In this document: positions 43,774 through 54,000 of the stretch, one piece after another | Numbering within the stretch: the stretch's first letter is position 1 | How the letters are laid out: each line of letters opens with the position of its first letter | Source: Deltaproteobacteria bacterium | GTDB taxonomy: Bacteria > Myxococcota_A > UBA9160 > UBA4427 | Direction of reading: 5' to 3' | DNA: 64,000 nt | NCBI GenBank assembly: GCA_016713665.1 | Contig: JADJOR010000009.1 | Location: 62,001-126,000 of the forward strand | Translations under genes and position numbers: made by a program | Notes under the pieces: model-generated | What the model saw: the letters and a program-made list of their open reading frames with translations, nothing else | Database searches by the model: none | What the model was told of the DNA's origin: nothing

Positions 43774-45129
43774 TCATTGCGGGGGCAGCGGCCAGCGCGT
43801 CTGCTCGATGGCCGCATCCTCCGGTCTCAGCTCGCCGGCCTCGACGGCGCGCCGTCGCGCCGCGGCGCGACGCGCGCGATGGGTCGCCTCGTCGGGGTAG
43901 AGCTGCCGCAGGAGCGCGGCGTCGAAGGGGATCGTCGAGCCCGAGAGCGAGAGCGTGCCATCGACCGCGAGGCCCGAGTGGCGCGCGAGCGGGACCTCGA
44001 CGTCGGGCAGGCGGACTCCGCCGAGGGCCAGGCCGAGCGCGTCGCGGCGGATGAGAGGCTTGCCGTCGGGGGCCTCGTCGAACTCGATCCGCGGCTGGAT
44101 CGGCGGCGCGGTCCCCTCGGCGAGCCAGCGCTGGACGTGTCGAAGGACCGACGAGCGGACCTCGTCGAGCCGGAGCACGTTCGCGTCGGGCGGTGTCCCG
44201 ATCCGGCTCTCGTTGGTTCCGAGGTCCCGCGGCCAGCTCGACGGGATCCGCTCGGTGCCCCGCTCGCGCGACGAATGGGCGACGCCCGCGACCTCCCAGT
44301 AGCGATAGCGATCGGTGTCGGGCTGGCGAACGGGATGGTGAAGCGTCGACTCCGACTCGGAGTTCAGGACGAAGACGGGGATGTCGAGGTCGTCGCGGAG
44401 GCGATGCGCGCCCGGCGGCATCTGCGTCACGGCCGCGGCGATCTGAGACGGATCGCGGACGGTCGACGGCGGGGGCTGCAGCGCGGATCCGTTCCCGAAA
44501 TAGATGTCGAGGATGCACGCATCGAGGGCGCGGGAGAGCGGCTGGATCGCGTTCAGGTAGGTCGCGAGATACACCGCCGACTGCGACGCGCCGACGCCGA
44601 TCACGCGGCGGGCCGCGAAGCCGAGCGCACCGCTGCGGGCGATCCGCGCGGCCTGCGTATAGATGTCGTAGGACGCCTCGTCCCCGGGAATCGAGAGCGT
44701 GCCGTATCGCTCGGGATCCCAGACGACGAGTCCCGGCGTCGCGCCGCCGGGATAGCCGTGGACACCGTGCGCCTGGGCGCTGACTGCGACGAGCGCGAAT
44801 CCGCCGTCATAGAGCTCGGCGCTCTCGCCGACGATCAGATCGAAGCCGTGGGACACGTTGTTCCAGAGCAGGCAGGCGCTGCCGTTCCAGCGTGCCGGAT
44901 CGATCGGACGACGGACGAGCATCCGCGACCGGAACGGGAGCACCCCCGCGACCTCGGCTTCCCAGCGGCCGTCCCACGTGCGATCGGATCCGCTCCGATG
45001 GCGATAGGTGGCGGCCTCGCCCTCGAAGAACCACTCCTCTTCGGCATAGCCGACGGCTGCGAGATCGAAGGCGGCAGCCGCGAACGGCCAGCCCCGAACG
45101 CCCCCCGAAACGGGTCCCATCGGCTTCAT
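43774..45129 (-). CDS. Alpha/beta hydrolase domain protein (Abhydrolase_10-like)
   Basis: 451 residues. 'LLWNNVSHGFDL' and 'VIGVGASQSAVYLATYLNAI' (nucleophile elbow GxSxS, Ser in 'GASQSA') match the large alpha/beta-hydrolase family found in catabolic clusters. 'YWEVAGVAHSS' carries the probable catalytic His. No signal peptide. ATG 45129 overlaps the stop of the ketosteroid isomerase by 4 bases (ATGA), so both work in one pathway. Likely an esterase or lactonase of a steroid-like substrate. Confidence 0.8.
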   Translation of the reverse strand: MKPMGPVSGGVRGWPFAAAAFDLAAVGYAEEEWFFEGEAATYRHRSGSDRTWDGRWEAEVAGVLPFRSRMLVRRPIDPARWNGSACLLWNNVSHGFDLIVGESAELYDGGFALVAVSAQAHGVHGYPGGATPGLVVWDPERYGTLSIPGDEASYDIYTQAARIARSGALGFAARRVIGVGASQSAVYLATYLNAIQPLSRALDACILDIYFGNGSALQPPPSTVRDPSQIAAAVTQMPPGAHRLRDDLDIPVFVLNSESESTLHHPVRQPDTDRYRYWEVAGVAHSSRERGTERIPSSWPRDLGTNESRIGTPPDANVLRLDEVRSSVLRHVQRWLAEGTAPPIQPRIEFDEAPDGKPLIRRDALGLALGGVRLPDVEVPLARHSGLAVDGTLSLSGSTIPFDAALLRQLYPDEATHRARRAAARRRAVEAGELRPEDAAIEQTRWPLPPQ

Positions 45130-45524
45130 CGCGCGTCTCCCTCCGGATCCGCCCGGACCTCGACGTCCTCGGGGCCCCAATAACCTTCGAGGCGGATGAT
45201 GCGACCCTGCTCGTCGAGGCGCACGGTATCGAGCGAGCGGGTCTTGCGGAGCTTTCCGTCGAAGCGGGTGATGACGGTGAAGGCCATGGCGGCCGCCAGA
45301 CCGTGGGATCCACGGATCGGTGTCGAGAGCTCGAGTCGGGCGCGCATCTCGGCTGCGCGCCGGAACCAGGCGGCGATCTCGGCGCCGCGCTTCTCCGGCG
45401 TGCCGACCGGATCCTCGATCACCGCGTCGGGCGCGAACAGCGCGATCACGGCGTCGGCGTCGCCGGCGTTCAGTCCGTCGACGTAGGCCTGGAGCACGGC
45501 CTTCATGCGATCCTGCGAGATCAT
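45126..45524 (-). CDS. Delta5-3-ketosteroid isomerase homologue
   Basis: 132 residues of the SnoaL/NTF2 fold, collinear with bacterial ketosteroid isomerase. The three catalytic residues fall at exactly the Comamonas testosteroni numbers: Tyr14 ('VLQAYVDGLNAGD'), Asp38 ('VIEDPVGTP') and Asp99 ('RSLDTVRLD'). The enzyme moves the C5-C6 double bond of a 3-oxo steroid into conjugation. First gene of a transcript continuing into an alpha/beta hydrolase. This is the best single pointer in the window to steroid metabolism. Confidence 0.88.
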   Translation of the reverse strand: MISQDRMKAVLQAYVDGLNAGDADAVIALFAPDAVIEDPVGTPEKRGAEIAAWFRRAAEMRARLELSTPIRGSHGLAAAMAFTVITRFDGKLRKTRSLDTVRLDEQGRIIRLEGYWGPEDVEVRADPEGDAR

Positions 45525-45737
45525 CGGAGCCTCCTGCGCCGTAGTCCGAGCCGGGGCGCGTTGCGCACGGCGCTCATTCTACCGATGAGGTGCCGCTCCG
45601 CGGTGGGGCCGGGGCCGCGCTCGACGCCGACGCTCAAGTCCCGGCGCCCGCCGTGCCGATTCGGCCTTCGGATCCATCCGCCTCCGTGAGGTCCGTCGTC
45701 GGCCCCGAGCCGAGGCCTCGCATCCCGGGAGTCCAGC

Positions 45738-46352
45738 ATGCGTCTGGTCGTGATCGTAGTCGTCGTTCTGGCTCTCGTCGGCGCGACGGGGTACGCCTGG
45801 AAGGGCGATGGCGGGCGGACCGCGAGCGCCGCGGGTTCGCCTGAAGCAGAAGCAGAAGCAGAAGCACAAGCAGAAGTCGCGGACGCGGAGGCGGGGGTGG
45901 CGGCCGTGGCAGCCGCGTCGTCGACGTCCGTCGTGTATCAGTGGGTCGACGACCGGGGCTCGGTTCATTTCGCCGGGTCCCTCGACGAGGTCCCGGCGGA
46001 CTGGCGCTCGCGCGCCGGCCAGATCGAGCTCGACGCCTCCGTGCTCTCGCGGACGACCGCCGCACCGGCGGCGAGCTCGGGCGGTGCGCGCGGCGCCGTC
46101 GAGGTCGCCGCTGAGCAGCCGGCCCACGACGTCACGGTCTACACGGCGCCCTGGTGTGGCTGGTGTCGCAAGACGCTCGCGTTCCTGGACGAGGCCGGTG
46201 TCGATTACGTCAACAAGGACATCGAGGCCGACGTCCGCTGGGCCGAGGAGCTCCGCGAGAAGACCGGCGGGAATGCGATCCCCCTCGTCGAAATCGACGG
46301 CTCCAGGATCCGGGGATTCGATCCGGACCAGATGACGTCGCTGCTGGATTAG
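45738..46352 (+). CDS. Membrane-anchored DUF4124-glutaredoxin fusion
   Basis: 204 residues. N-terminal hydrophobic helix 2-18 (signal anchor or signal peptide), an Ala/Glu repeat at 36-46 (GAAGCA-type DNA repeat, about 45842-45876), a DUF4124 domain at about 65-95 ('VVYQWVDDRGSVHFAGSLDEVP'), and a glutaredoxin domain at about 130-204 with the redox motif 'APWCGWCRK' (Cys140, Cys143) and 'GGNAIPLVEIDG'. A periplasmic thiol-disulfide role, or metal-centre maintenance, is likely. ATG 45738. Confidence 0.88.
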   Translation: MRLVVIVVVVLALVGATGYAWKGDGGRTASAAGSPEAEAEAEAQAEVADAEAGVAAVAAASSTSVVYQWVDDRGSVHFAGSLDEVPADWRSRAGQIELDASVLSRTTAAPAASSGGARGAVEVAAEQPAHDVTVYTAPWCGWCRKTLAFLDEAGVDYVNKDIEADVRWAEELREKTGGNAIPLVEIDGSRIRGFDPDQMTSLLD

Positions 46353-46648
46353 GGGCGGCGCTCGCCCGAAGAACGCGCGCCGCTCGCCCCGAACGCTCGG
46401 CTCGGGCGCCGACCCCACGCGCCGCCTCCCACGCGCAGCCCGGTCGCGCATCCCCGGGATCAGTCCGCCTCGAATCGTCGCGAGGACCCGAAGGACAGGC
46501 CTCGCTCCTGTCGGGCTTCGGACCGCCCGCGTCCTGCTGCTGGTCGGCACGTTGCTCCAAATGGGACGTTGTGCCAGATTGTGGCCCAGGGATTCGACGC
46601 GTCCGGGTCGAGCCCGGGCCGAGCCGGTGCGGGACACGAAGGAATTCC

Positions 46649-47413
46649 ATGGCGCGAGCGGTCAATCGAGAGGCGGCGGAGCGGAAGAGCGTCGGCGCGA
46701 AGCGTTCGACCGGTTCGAGCGCGGCGGCCGCCCGACTGCGGGTCGCCTCGGGCGGACGGGGCGGCGATCGCGGCGAGGCGGTGTCCCTGCGCGATCGCAA
46801 GAAGCGGAAGACCTGGGAGGCGATCGCGTCGGCGACCGTCGAGCTCGTCGTCGAGCGGGGCTTCGACGCGGTGCGCGTCGAGGACGTCTGCGGCGCGGCC
46901 GAGGTCGGGCGCTCGACCTTCTTTCGGTATTTCGACTCGAAGGAGGCGGCCTTCGTGGCCGGCATCCATCAGGGACGACTCGATGCCGTCGCCGAGGCGA
47001 CGCGCCGCCGCCCCGACGACGAGGACGCGCTGACCGCGCTCGCGAACGGCTTCCTCGAGGTCTACGCCGACTGGCGGGAGCAGCGGGAGCTGATGCAGCT
47101 CGAGGCCGGAATCCGGGCGGTCTCGGCGCAGGTGAAGGTCCGCTCCCTCGGCCAGCAGGTGGCCTGGGAGTCGTTGCTCGCCCGCACGATCGAGCCGCGT
47201 CTCGCGGCCGGGCCGCGGCGCGGGCTGCACGCGCGGCTGCTGGCCGCGACGATCGTCTCCGCGGTGCGCATGGCCAACGAACGATGGCTCGAGGACGGCG
47301 CGAAGCGTTCGCCCGCGAAGGGCTTGACGTCCGCGCTCGACGCCGTCCGCGAGCTCGTCGGAGGCAGCGTTCTCGCCTCGCGTCCCGCGAGCAGAAAGAG
47401 TTCAACCCGTTGA
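46649..47413 (+). CDS. TetR-family transcriptional regulator
   Basis: 254 residues. The DNA-binding part is at about 52-100: 'KRKTWEAIASATVELVVERG', 'VRVEDVCGAAEVGRSTFFRYF', 'SKEAAFVAGI'. A 45-residue basic, disordered N-terminal arm precedes it. ATG 46649 follows GAAGGAA. The ligand domain is not diagnostic. It lies 36 bases upstream of the nitronate monooxygenase gene, so may regulate it or the nearby catabolic genes. Confidence 0.9.
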   Translation: MARAVNREAAERKSVGAKRSTGSSAAAARLRVASGGRGGDRGEAVSLRDRKKRKTWEAIASATVELVVERGFDAVRVEDVCGAAEVGRSTFFRYFDSKEAAFVAGIHQGRLDAVAEATRRRPDDEDALTALANGFLEVYADWREQRELMQLEAGIRAVSAQVKVRSLGQQVAWESLLARTIEPRLAAGPRRGLHARLLAATIVSAVRMANERWLEDGAKRSPAKGLTSALDAVRELVGGSVLASRPASRKSSTR

Positions 47414-47449
47414 AGAACGGCCGGCGTGACCGGCCCGGAGGAGCCCCCC

Positions 47450-48580
47450 ATGCATACCCCGCTCTGCGACGTCCTCGACATCGAGTTCCCGATCTTCGCG
47501 TTCACCCACTGCCGCGACGTCGTCGTCGCCGTCTCGAACGCCGGCGGCTTCGGCGTGCTCGGCGCCGTCGGCTTCACGCCCGAGCAGCTCGAGCTCGAGT
47601 GCCGCTGGATCGACGAGCATCTCGTCGACGGCGTGCGCTACGGCGTCGACCTCGTGATCCCCGAGAAGTACGAGGGCAAGGGCTCGGACCTCGACCCGAA
47701 GGCCCTCGAGGAGCAGCTCCGCAAGCTGATCCCGGCGCAACATCGGTCGTTCGCGTCGAAGCTCCTGGCGGACCACGGTGTCCCCGAGCTGCCGGCGGAT
47801 CAGCACGCGCGGGAGCTGCTCGGCTGGACGGCGACGACCGCGAACCCGTTGCTCGACGTCGCCCTCGCGCATCCGAAGGTCAGCCTGATCGCGAACGCCC
47901 TCGGCACGCCGCCGGCCGACGTGATCCAGCGTGTCCACGCGAGCGGTCGCCTCGTCGCGGCCCTCTGCGGCCGGCTGCATCAGGCGAAGCGCCACAAGGA
48001 GGCCGGCGTCGACATCATCATCGCCCAGGGCACGGAGGGCGGTGGCCATACGGGAGACATCGGCAGCGTCGTCCTCTGGCCCCAGGTGGTGGCGGCCGTC
48101 GCCCCGACGCCGGTCCTCGCGGCGGGCGGCATCGGGACCGGCGCCCAGGTCGCGGCGGCCCTCGCGCTCGGCGCGCAGGGCGTCTGGACGGGCTCGCTCT
48201 GGCTGACGGTCGAGGAGGCCGAGTCCGAGCCCGCGCAGATCGAATCCTATCTGAAGGCGACCAGCGAGGACGCGGTGCGCTCCCGCTCCTATACCGGCAA
48301 GCCCTGTCGCATGCTCCGCAACGACTGGACGGAGGCGTGGGAGAAGGCCGAGAACCCGAAGCCCCTCGGCATGCCGCTGCAGGGCATGGTGACCGCCGAC
48401 GCGATCTCGCGGACGAGTCGTTATGCGGGCGTCGCCCAGACCCAGAAGGTCGCGTTCAATCCGGTCGGGCAGGTCGTCGGGATGATGAAGGAGCGCAAGG
48501 CGGTACGCGACGTGATCTACGAGATCGTCGAGGGCTACGTCGAGGCGACGGAGCGGCTGCAGGCATTCCAGCCGCGCTGA
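47450..48580 (+). CDS. Nitronate monooxygenase (NPD) family flavoprotein
   Basis: 376 residues, ATG 47450 after GGAGGAG. FMN-binding TIM barrel: 'IEFPIFAFTHCRDVVVAVSNAGGFGVLG', 'ALCGRLHQAKRHKEAGVDIII', 'AQGTEGGGHTGDIG', 'VLAAGGIGTGAQVAAALALGAQGVW'. Annotated members oxidise alkyl nitronates, but some (IpdC of actinobacterial steroid degraders) act on steroid-derived CoA esters. With a ketosteroid isomerase nearby the latter deserves a test. Likely co-transcribed with the upstream tetR. Confidence 0.9.
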   Translation: MHTPLCDVLDIEFPIFAFTHCRDVVVAVSNAGGFGVLGAVGFTPEQLELECRWIDEHLVDGVRYGVDLVIPEKYEGKGSDLDPKALEEQLRKLIPAQHRSFASKLLADHGVPELPADQHARELLGWTATTANPLLDVALAHPKVSLIANALGTPPADVIQRVHASGRLVAALCGRLHQAKRHKEAGVDIIIAQGTEGGGHTGDIGSVVLWPQVVAAVAPTPVLAAGGIGTGAQVAAALALGAQGVWTGSLWLTVEEAESEPAQIESYLKATSEDAVRSRSYTGKPCRMLRNDWTEAWEKAENPKPLGMPLQGMVTADAISRTSRYAGVAQTQKVAFNPVGQVVGMMKERKAVRDVIYEIVEGYVEATERLQAFQPR

Positions 48581-48602
48581 CGCTCGATCCGGGTATCGCG
48601 TG

Positions 48603-48629
48603 GCGGCTCTCCCGTCCGGGGAGAGCCGC
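48603..48629 (+). terminator. Perfect 11-base hairpin after the NPD gene
   Basis: GCGGCTCTCCC (48603-48613), loop GTCCG, GGGAGAGCCGC (48619-48629), 23 bases after the stop. No T-run follows, so it is either a weak or rho-assisted terminator or a 3' stabilising element. Confidence 0.55.
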
Positions 48630-48643
48630 TACAGTCGGCGGCG

Positions 48644-49717
48644 ATGGAACAGCCCCTCCCGACCGATGCCGCTGGCCTCACACCCGCCTGGCTGACGCGC
48701 GCCCTCGCGACGCGACATCCGGGCGTCCGGGTCGCGGGCGTCGAGATCCTCGAGGCCACCGAGCGCACGAACCACCACCTGCGCCTCGCGCTCGCCTACG
48801 ACGTTCGCGCGGGTGCTCCCGAGACCCTCTTCTGCAAGCTCCCGCCCCGGGATCCCGAGCATCGCTTGCGCATCGGCGCCGCGGGGATGGGCGCGCGCGA
48901 GGTGCACTTCTACACGGAGGTCGCGTCGGGCGTCTCGATGCGGGTCCCCGACTGTCCTTTCGCGGCGCTCGCGCCGGACGGATCGTTCCTGATGCTGCTC
49001 GAGGATCTCGCGGCGCGGGGCTGTGCGATCTCGGACGGCTCGTGGGCGATCCCCGGTCGGCTCGCCGGGCCGGCGCTCGCCGAGCTCGCGGAGCTGCACG
49101 TCCGCTCCGAGGACCCCGCGCGGCTCGCGGCGGTCTCGTCGTGGGCGACGTCGACGCGGGGCAGGGCGCCCGAGTTCGTGCTCCGCACCCTGCGATACGT
49201 CGTCGACCACTGCGCTGACGTCCTCTCCGACGCCTATCTCGAGGTCGCCCGCCTCTACATCGACCACCACGACGCGATCGACGCGGCCTGGGAGGCCGGC
49301 GTCGGTCCGAAGACGCTGATCCACGGCGACGCTCACATCGGGAACCTCTTCCTCGACGGCGATCGGGTCGGCTTCCTCGACTGGGGCATGACGAAGATCG
49401 GGACGCCGATGCGCGATCTCGGCTTCTTCCTGACGATGGGCCTCGAATCGGTCGACCGCCGTCGCGACGAACGCGCGCTGATCGAGCACTACCTCGACGT
49501 CCGCCGTCGCCTCGGCGGCCGCGCGATCGCCTTCGAGGACGTCTGGCTCGCCCACCGCATCGAGGCGGCCTACACCGTGATCGCCTCGTTCCTCTCCCTC
49601 GTCCCGCCCTACAACACCGAAGCGCGGCGCATGTTCACGACGAATTTCCGCGCCCGCGCGATGGCCGCCCTCGACGACCTCGATACGGTCGGTGCGCTCC
49701 AGGCGCTCGTCGGCTGA
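48644..49717 (+). CDS. APH/EcKinase-like phosphotransferase
   Basis: 357 residues. Kinase-like fold: 'ETLFCKLPP' (ATP Lys), 'FLMLLEDLAARG' (hinge), Brenner motif 'LIHGDAHIGNLFLDG' (catalytic Asp and Asn) and metal-binding Asp in 'VGFLDWGMTKIG'. Such proteins phosphorylate small hydroxylated molecules; ecdysteroid-type kinases are in the same superfamily, which would fit steroid-like substrates, but this is only suggestive. ATG 48644 starts just after the hairpin. Confidence 0.85.
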   Translation: MEQPLPTDAAGLTPAWLTRALATRHPGVRVAGVEILEATERTNHHLRLALAYDVRAGAPETLFCKLPPRDPEHRLRIGAAGMGAREVHFYTEVASGVSMRVPDCPFAALAPDGSFLMLLEDLAARGCAISDGSWAIPGRLAGPALAELAELHVRSEDPARLAAVSSWATSTRGRAPEFVLRTLRYVVDHCADVLSDAYLEVARLYIDHHDAIDAAWEAGVGPKTLIHGDAHIGNLFLDGDRVGFLDWGMTKIGTPMRDLGFFLTMGLESVDRRRDERALIEHYLDVRRRLGGRAIAFEDVWLAHRIEAAYTVIASFLSLVPPYNTEARRMFTTNFRARAMAALDDLDTVGALQALVG

Positions 49718-49802
49718 GGCTCGAAGCCCGGGGTCTCGCCGGGTGGTCGGGAGCTTCCGCGGTCCGCCGGCCGCACTCCCGTCCTCTGGCGAGGCGACCC
49801 CG

Positions 49803-50756
49803 CTAGCGCGCCGGCTCGCGCGACGACGTGGCGCCGAGCCGGCGCTCGTCGATCCGGAGCTCGAAGAGATCCGGACGGTGATAGTGACCGCCCTGGTCGC
49901 GCAGGGTGCGTGCGGCGAGTGCGACGTCGAGATCGAGGTCCGCATAGAGGATCTCCTCGGCGTTCGCTGCGGCTTCGGCCAGGACGACGCCGTTGGGATC
50001 GACGATCAGCGTTCCGCCGTCGCCGAGCGCGATCCCCTCGAGCGATGCGCGCAGCGCGCGGGCCTCCGGGAAGTCGTCGGGGACGAGGCTCGCGTCGAAG
50101 AGCCCGGAGACCGAGACGACGAAGACGCCGCCCTCGATCGCGACCAGGCGGCTCGCGTCGAGGGTGATGCCGCGTCCGCCGGGCCAGGTCGCGACGTGGA
50201 GCTGCTCGCCCTGTCCGTAGAGCGCGAATTTCGGGAGCGGGAGCCAGTTCTCCCAGCAATTGAGGCCCCCGATCCGCCAGCCGGCGTGCTCGTGGACGCG
50301 CAGGCCGTGGGCGTCGCCGTCGGCCCAGGCGACGCGCTCGGTGTAGGTCGGCTTGAGCTTGCGGTGGACGCCGACGATGCCGCGCGTCGGATCGATCAGG
50401 ACGAGCGAGCAGTAGAGGGATCCGCCGGTCGCCGCGCGCTCGGCGATGCCGAGGGCCACGAAGCAGGCGGACTTGCGCGCGGCTTCGACGACGGGATCGA
50501 GATCGCCGCGGGCGAGGTCGACGCCCTGGCGCAGATAGACGGATTGCCGCGCCGTCACGACGTCGAGCGCCTTCAGATCGAGGCGATCCGAGCTCGTCCA
50601 CCACGGATAGCCCGGGACGAAGGTCTCGGAGAAGGCGACGACCCGGGCTCCGCCCTGCGCCGCCTGCTCGATCAGCCGACACACCTTCGCGACGGTGGCC
50701 TCGCGATCCATCCAGACCGGTGCCGCCTGCACCGCCGCGACCCGCATTCTCTCCAT
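49803..50756 (-). CDS. Nitrilase-family carbon-nitrogen hydrolase
   Basis: 317 residues. The Glu-Lys-Cys triad is present: Glu44 ('AFSETFVPGYPWW'), the Lys in 'HRKLKPTYTER' (131-141) and Cys167 ('GGLNCWENWLPL'). The 'CWENW' and 'GYPWW' forms are those of true nitrilases rather than amidases. Converts a nitrile to acid and ammonia. ATG 50756. Isolated on the minus strand. Confidence 0.92.
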   Translation of the reverse strand: MERMRVAAVQAAPVWMDREATVAKVCRLIEQAAQGGARVVAFSETFVPGYPWWTSSDRLDLKALDVVTARQSVYLRQGVDLARGDLDPVVEAARKSACFVALGIAERAATGGSLYCSLVLIDPTRGIVGVHRKLKPTYTERVAWADGDAHGLRVHEHAGWRIGGLNCWENWLPLPKFALYGQGEQLHVATWPGGRGITLDASRLVAIEGGVFVVSVSGLFDASLVPDDFPEARALRASLEGIALGDGGTLIVDPNGVVLAEAAANAEEILYADLDLDVALAARTLRDQGGHYHRPDLFELRIDERRLGATSSREPAR

Positions 50757-51021
50757 GTCGTTCCCCCGGCTCGAGCTCGAAGCCTCGAATTCGTTCGTCG
50801 ACGGAGTCTAGGGAACGGACTTTCGATCTCGAGAAATGGAGGGGCCTGCGGCAGCCGGCTGGAACGGAGCCGGCAACTGCGCGTGGGCAGCTGATGGAGG
50901 AGGCGGCAAAGGGGCGTCGCGTGGCACGCCGCCCCGGTCCCCGATCGCAAGCATTCGGTGACCCACTCGCTCAGACGCCTTGGCCGAGGGGCGCACACTG
51001 CCGATACGGCAGCGGAAAACC

Positions 51022-54000
51022 ATGCGATCCGGGCCCCGAATCCGTCTCCGCCGAACCTCGCTCGCCCTGCTCGCAGGCGTCCTGGCCTTCCTCGCCCTGG
51101 CGTCGCCCGCCGGCGCGACCTTCCTCCATCAACGCTACGAGGGCGCCTGGACCTCGCTGCCGGATTTCCTGCTCCTGACGCCGGTTTCCTCGGCGCTGAT
51201 CGACGTGATCGGTCCCGACCCGGGCGCGGTCGGCGGCGAGTACGGGCTCGTCATCACGAATACCATCAACGTCCCGACGGCCGGGACGTACACCTTTTAT
51301 ACGCGCTCGGACGCGGGCTCCCGGCTCCTGATCGACGGCCAGGTCGTCGTCGACAACGACGGGCTCCATCCGCCGACGACGGTCGAGGGCAGCCGCGTCC
51401 TCGACGTCGGCGACCACTCGATCCGGATCGAGTATTTCGCGACGCCGAGCGGGGCGACCCTCGAGGTCGGGTACCGGACCGGCATCCCGGTCTTCGAGCC
51501 GATTCCGGTCGACGGCCGACTGACGTTCATGAGCTCGAATCCGGCTTCGATCGGGTCGTGGGGGCCGGTGATCCCGTGGCCGGAGATCGCGATCTCGGCG
51601 GCGGTCCTCCCGGACGGGAAGATCCTGACCTGGTCCTCGACCGAGATCGACGGCTTTCCCGAGTTCAGCGAGCTCTCTCGCGCCTCGGTCTTCGATCCCG
51701 CGACCGGGACCTTCGTCCCCGTCGACAACGACTTCCACGACATGTTCTGCGCGGGCGTCGCGACCCTCGAGAACGGCACGATCGTCGCGGCGGGCGGCAA
51801 TCCGAGCGATCGACGCGTGTCCTCGTTCAATCCGGCGACGCAGACCTGGTCACCGCTCGCCGACATGATCGATCTGCGCTGGTATGGGCTGGCGGCGACC
51901 TTGCCCGACAACACGGTCTTCGCGAGCTTCGCGAAGGACGCCGGCAGCCGGACCGAGGTCTACAACCCGGCGACCAATACCTGGTCGCCACGGTACAACG
52001 CCGATGCCGACACCCAGCTCTTCGAGCAGAACGTCATCAACGTCGCGCCGAACCCGACGGGCGCGATCGACATCGCCTGGAACTCCCACATCGCGGTGAC
52101 GCCGCAGGGCGACGTCTTCCAGGGCGGTCCGACGCCGACCTGGCATCGCTACGACCCGATGGGCGGGGCCGCGACCGTCGCCCTCGGCCAGCCGATCGGC
52201 GACGTGGCGCGCTCCTACGGAAACGCGGTGACCTACGGCGAGGGCAAGGTCCTGCTGGTCGGCGGCGCCGATCTGCGCCTCGATCCCCCGACGTCGAGGA
52301 ATTTCGTCTACCGCGTCGACCTGACCGGGCCGGCGCCGACGGTGACGCCGGGTGCCCCCATGCGGTATCCGCGGACGCTGCTCAACACGGTCACGCTCGC
52401 GAACGGCGAGCTGCTCGTGATCGGCGGCAATACCGTCGCCCGATATTTCGACGACACGGGCTCGGTCCTCCACACCGAGATCTACTCGCCCTCGACCGAC
52501 AGCTGGCGCACCACCGACAACCTCGACGTCCCGCGCAACTACCACTCGACGGCGCTCCTGATGAAGGATGGCCGCGTGATCGCGATGGGCGGCGGTGGCC
52601 GCTGGAGCGGACACCCGGCGAACCACCTCGACGGCCAGATCTTCTCGCCGCCCTACCTCTTCGAGAGCGACGGCTCGCCGGCGGTCCGACCGATGCTGTC
52701 GGTTCCGGCGCCGGCGCAGGTGCGGGCAGGGGATTCGCTCGTCGTCACGGCGAGCCCGACGACGACGGCCTTCTCCGTCGTCCGCCTCTCGGCCGTGACC
52801 CACCACGTCAACACCGATCAGCGCTTCCTCCCGATCTCGGCCGTCGCGAACGGTGACGGAACATTCACGCTCCAGTTCCCGGCGAATCCCAACACCCTGA
52901 TCGTCGGTCCCTACTTCCTCTTCGCCCTCGATGCCGACGGCACGCCCTCGATCGGTGAGACGATCCAGGTCGTGCGCGACGTCCAGTCGGTCCCCGATCC
53001 GACCTCGGTCTACGTCTCCGATCTGCCGTGGACGACGTCGACCAACGGTCTCGGGCCCGCCGAGCGCGATCGCAGCAACGGGGATGCGGCGGCGGGCGAC
53101 GGCGCCCCCATCCGACTCGCCGGCGTGACCTACGCGAAGGGCGTCGGGGCCCATGCGTTCTCCGAGATCTCGGTCGCCCTCGACGGCCGATACGACCGCT
53201 TCCGTGCCCAGATCGGTCTCGACGACGCCCAGGACGGCCTCTGCGGCGAGGTCCAGTTCGAGGTCGCTCTCGACGGCGTCGTCGCCTACACGAGCAGCCC
53301 TTTCGTCGACACGACGCCGACCGAGTCCCTCGACCTCGACGTCGGAACTGCGAATGCTCTGACGCTTCGAATCTTCACCCTCGGTGATGCCTGCGGCGAC
53401 CGCGGCGACTGGGCCGACGCGCGCCTCGTCCCGAAGCCCGCGCCGGGCTTCCGCTACTACCGCTTCCGCCCGACGAAGCTGCGAAACGACGCGACGGCGA
53501 ACGGCATCCAGCTCGCGGAGCTCGCCCTCTTCGAGCAGGGTGTTCGCCGCCATGCGCTCTTCGTGACGAATCCCGGCGGCAACAACCCCGCCGGCCAGGG
53601 GCCGACCCGGGCCGACGACGCCGACGCCGGCACGCAGTGGCGCGACTTCAATCGCGGCGACCTCGTCTACGACATGGGCGCCCGGGTCGAGATCGACGCC
53701 TACGTCCTCACGACGGCGAGCGACGCGCCGGAGCGCGATCCCGTCCGCTGGCTGCTCGAGGCGAGCATCGACGGCGTCATCTGGAACGTGCTCGACGATC
53801 GCTCCACCGCCGACTACCCGACGCCGCCGGCTCGGGGCGCGTCGACGCCCGACCTGCCGATCGTGATCGCGGCGCCCATCACGCCGCTGCCCTTCGCGCC
53901 GCGCCATTCGACGACGCTGCTCGTCGAGAAGAGCAGCGGCGCCGATCGCATCTGGAACGTGAACCCGGACAACGACTCGGTGACCGTCTCGAGCGCCTCG

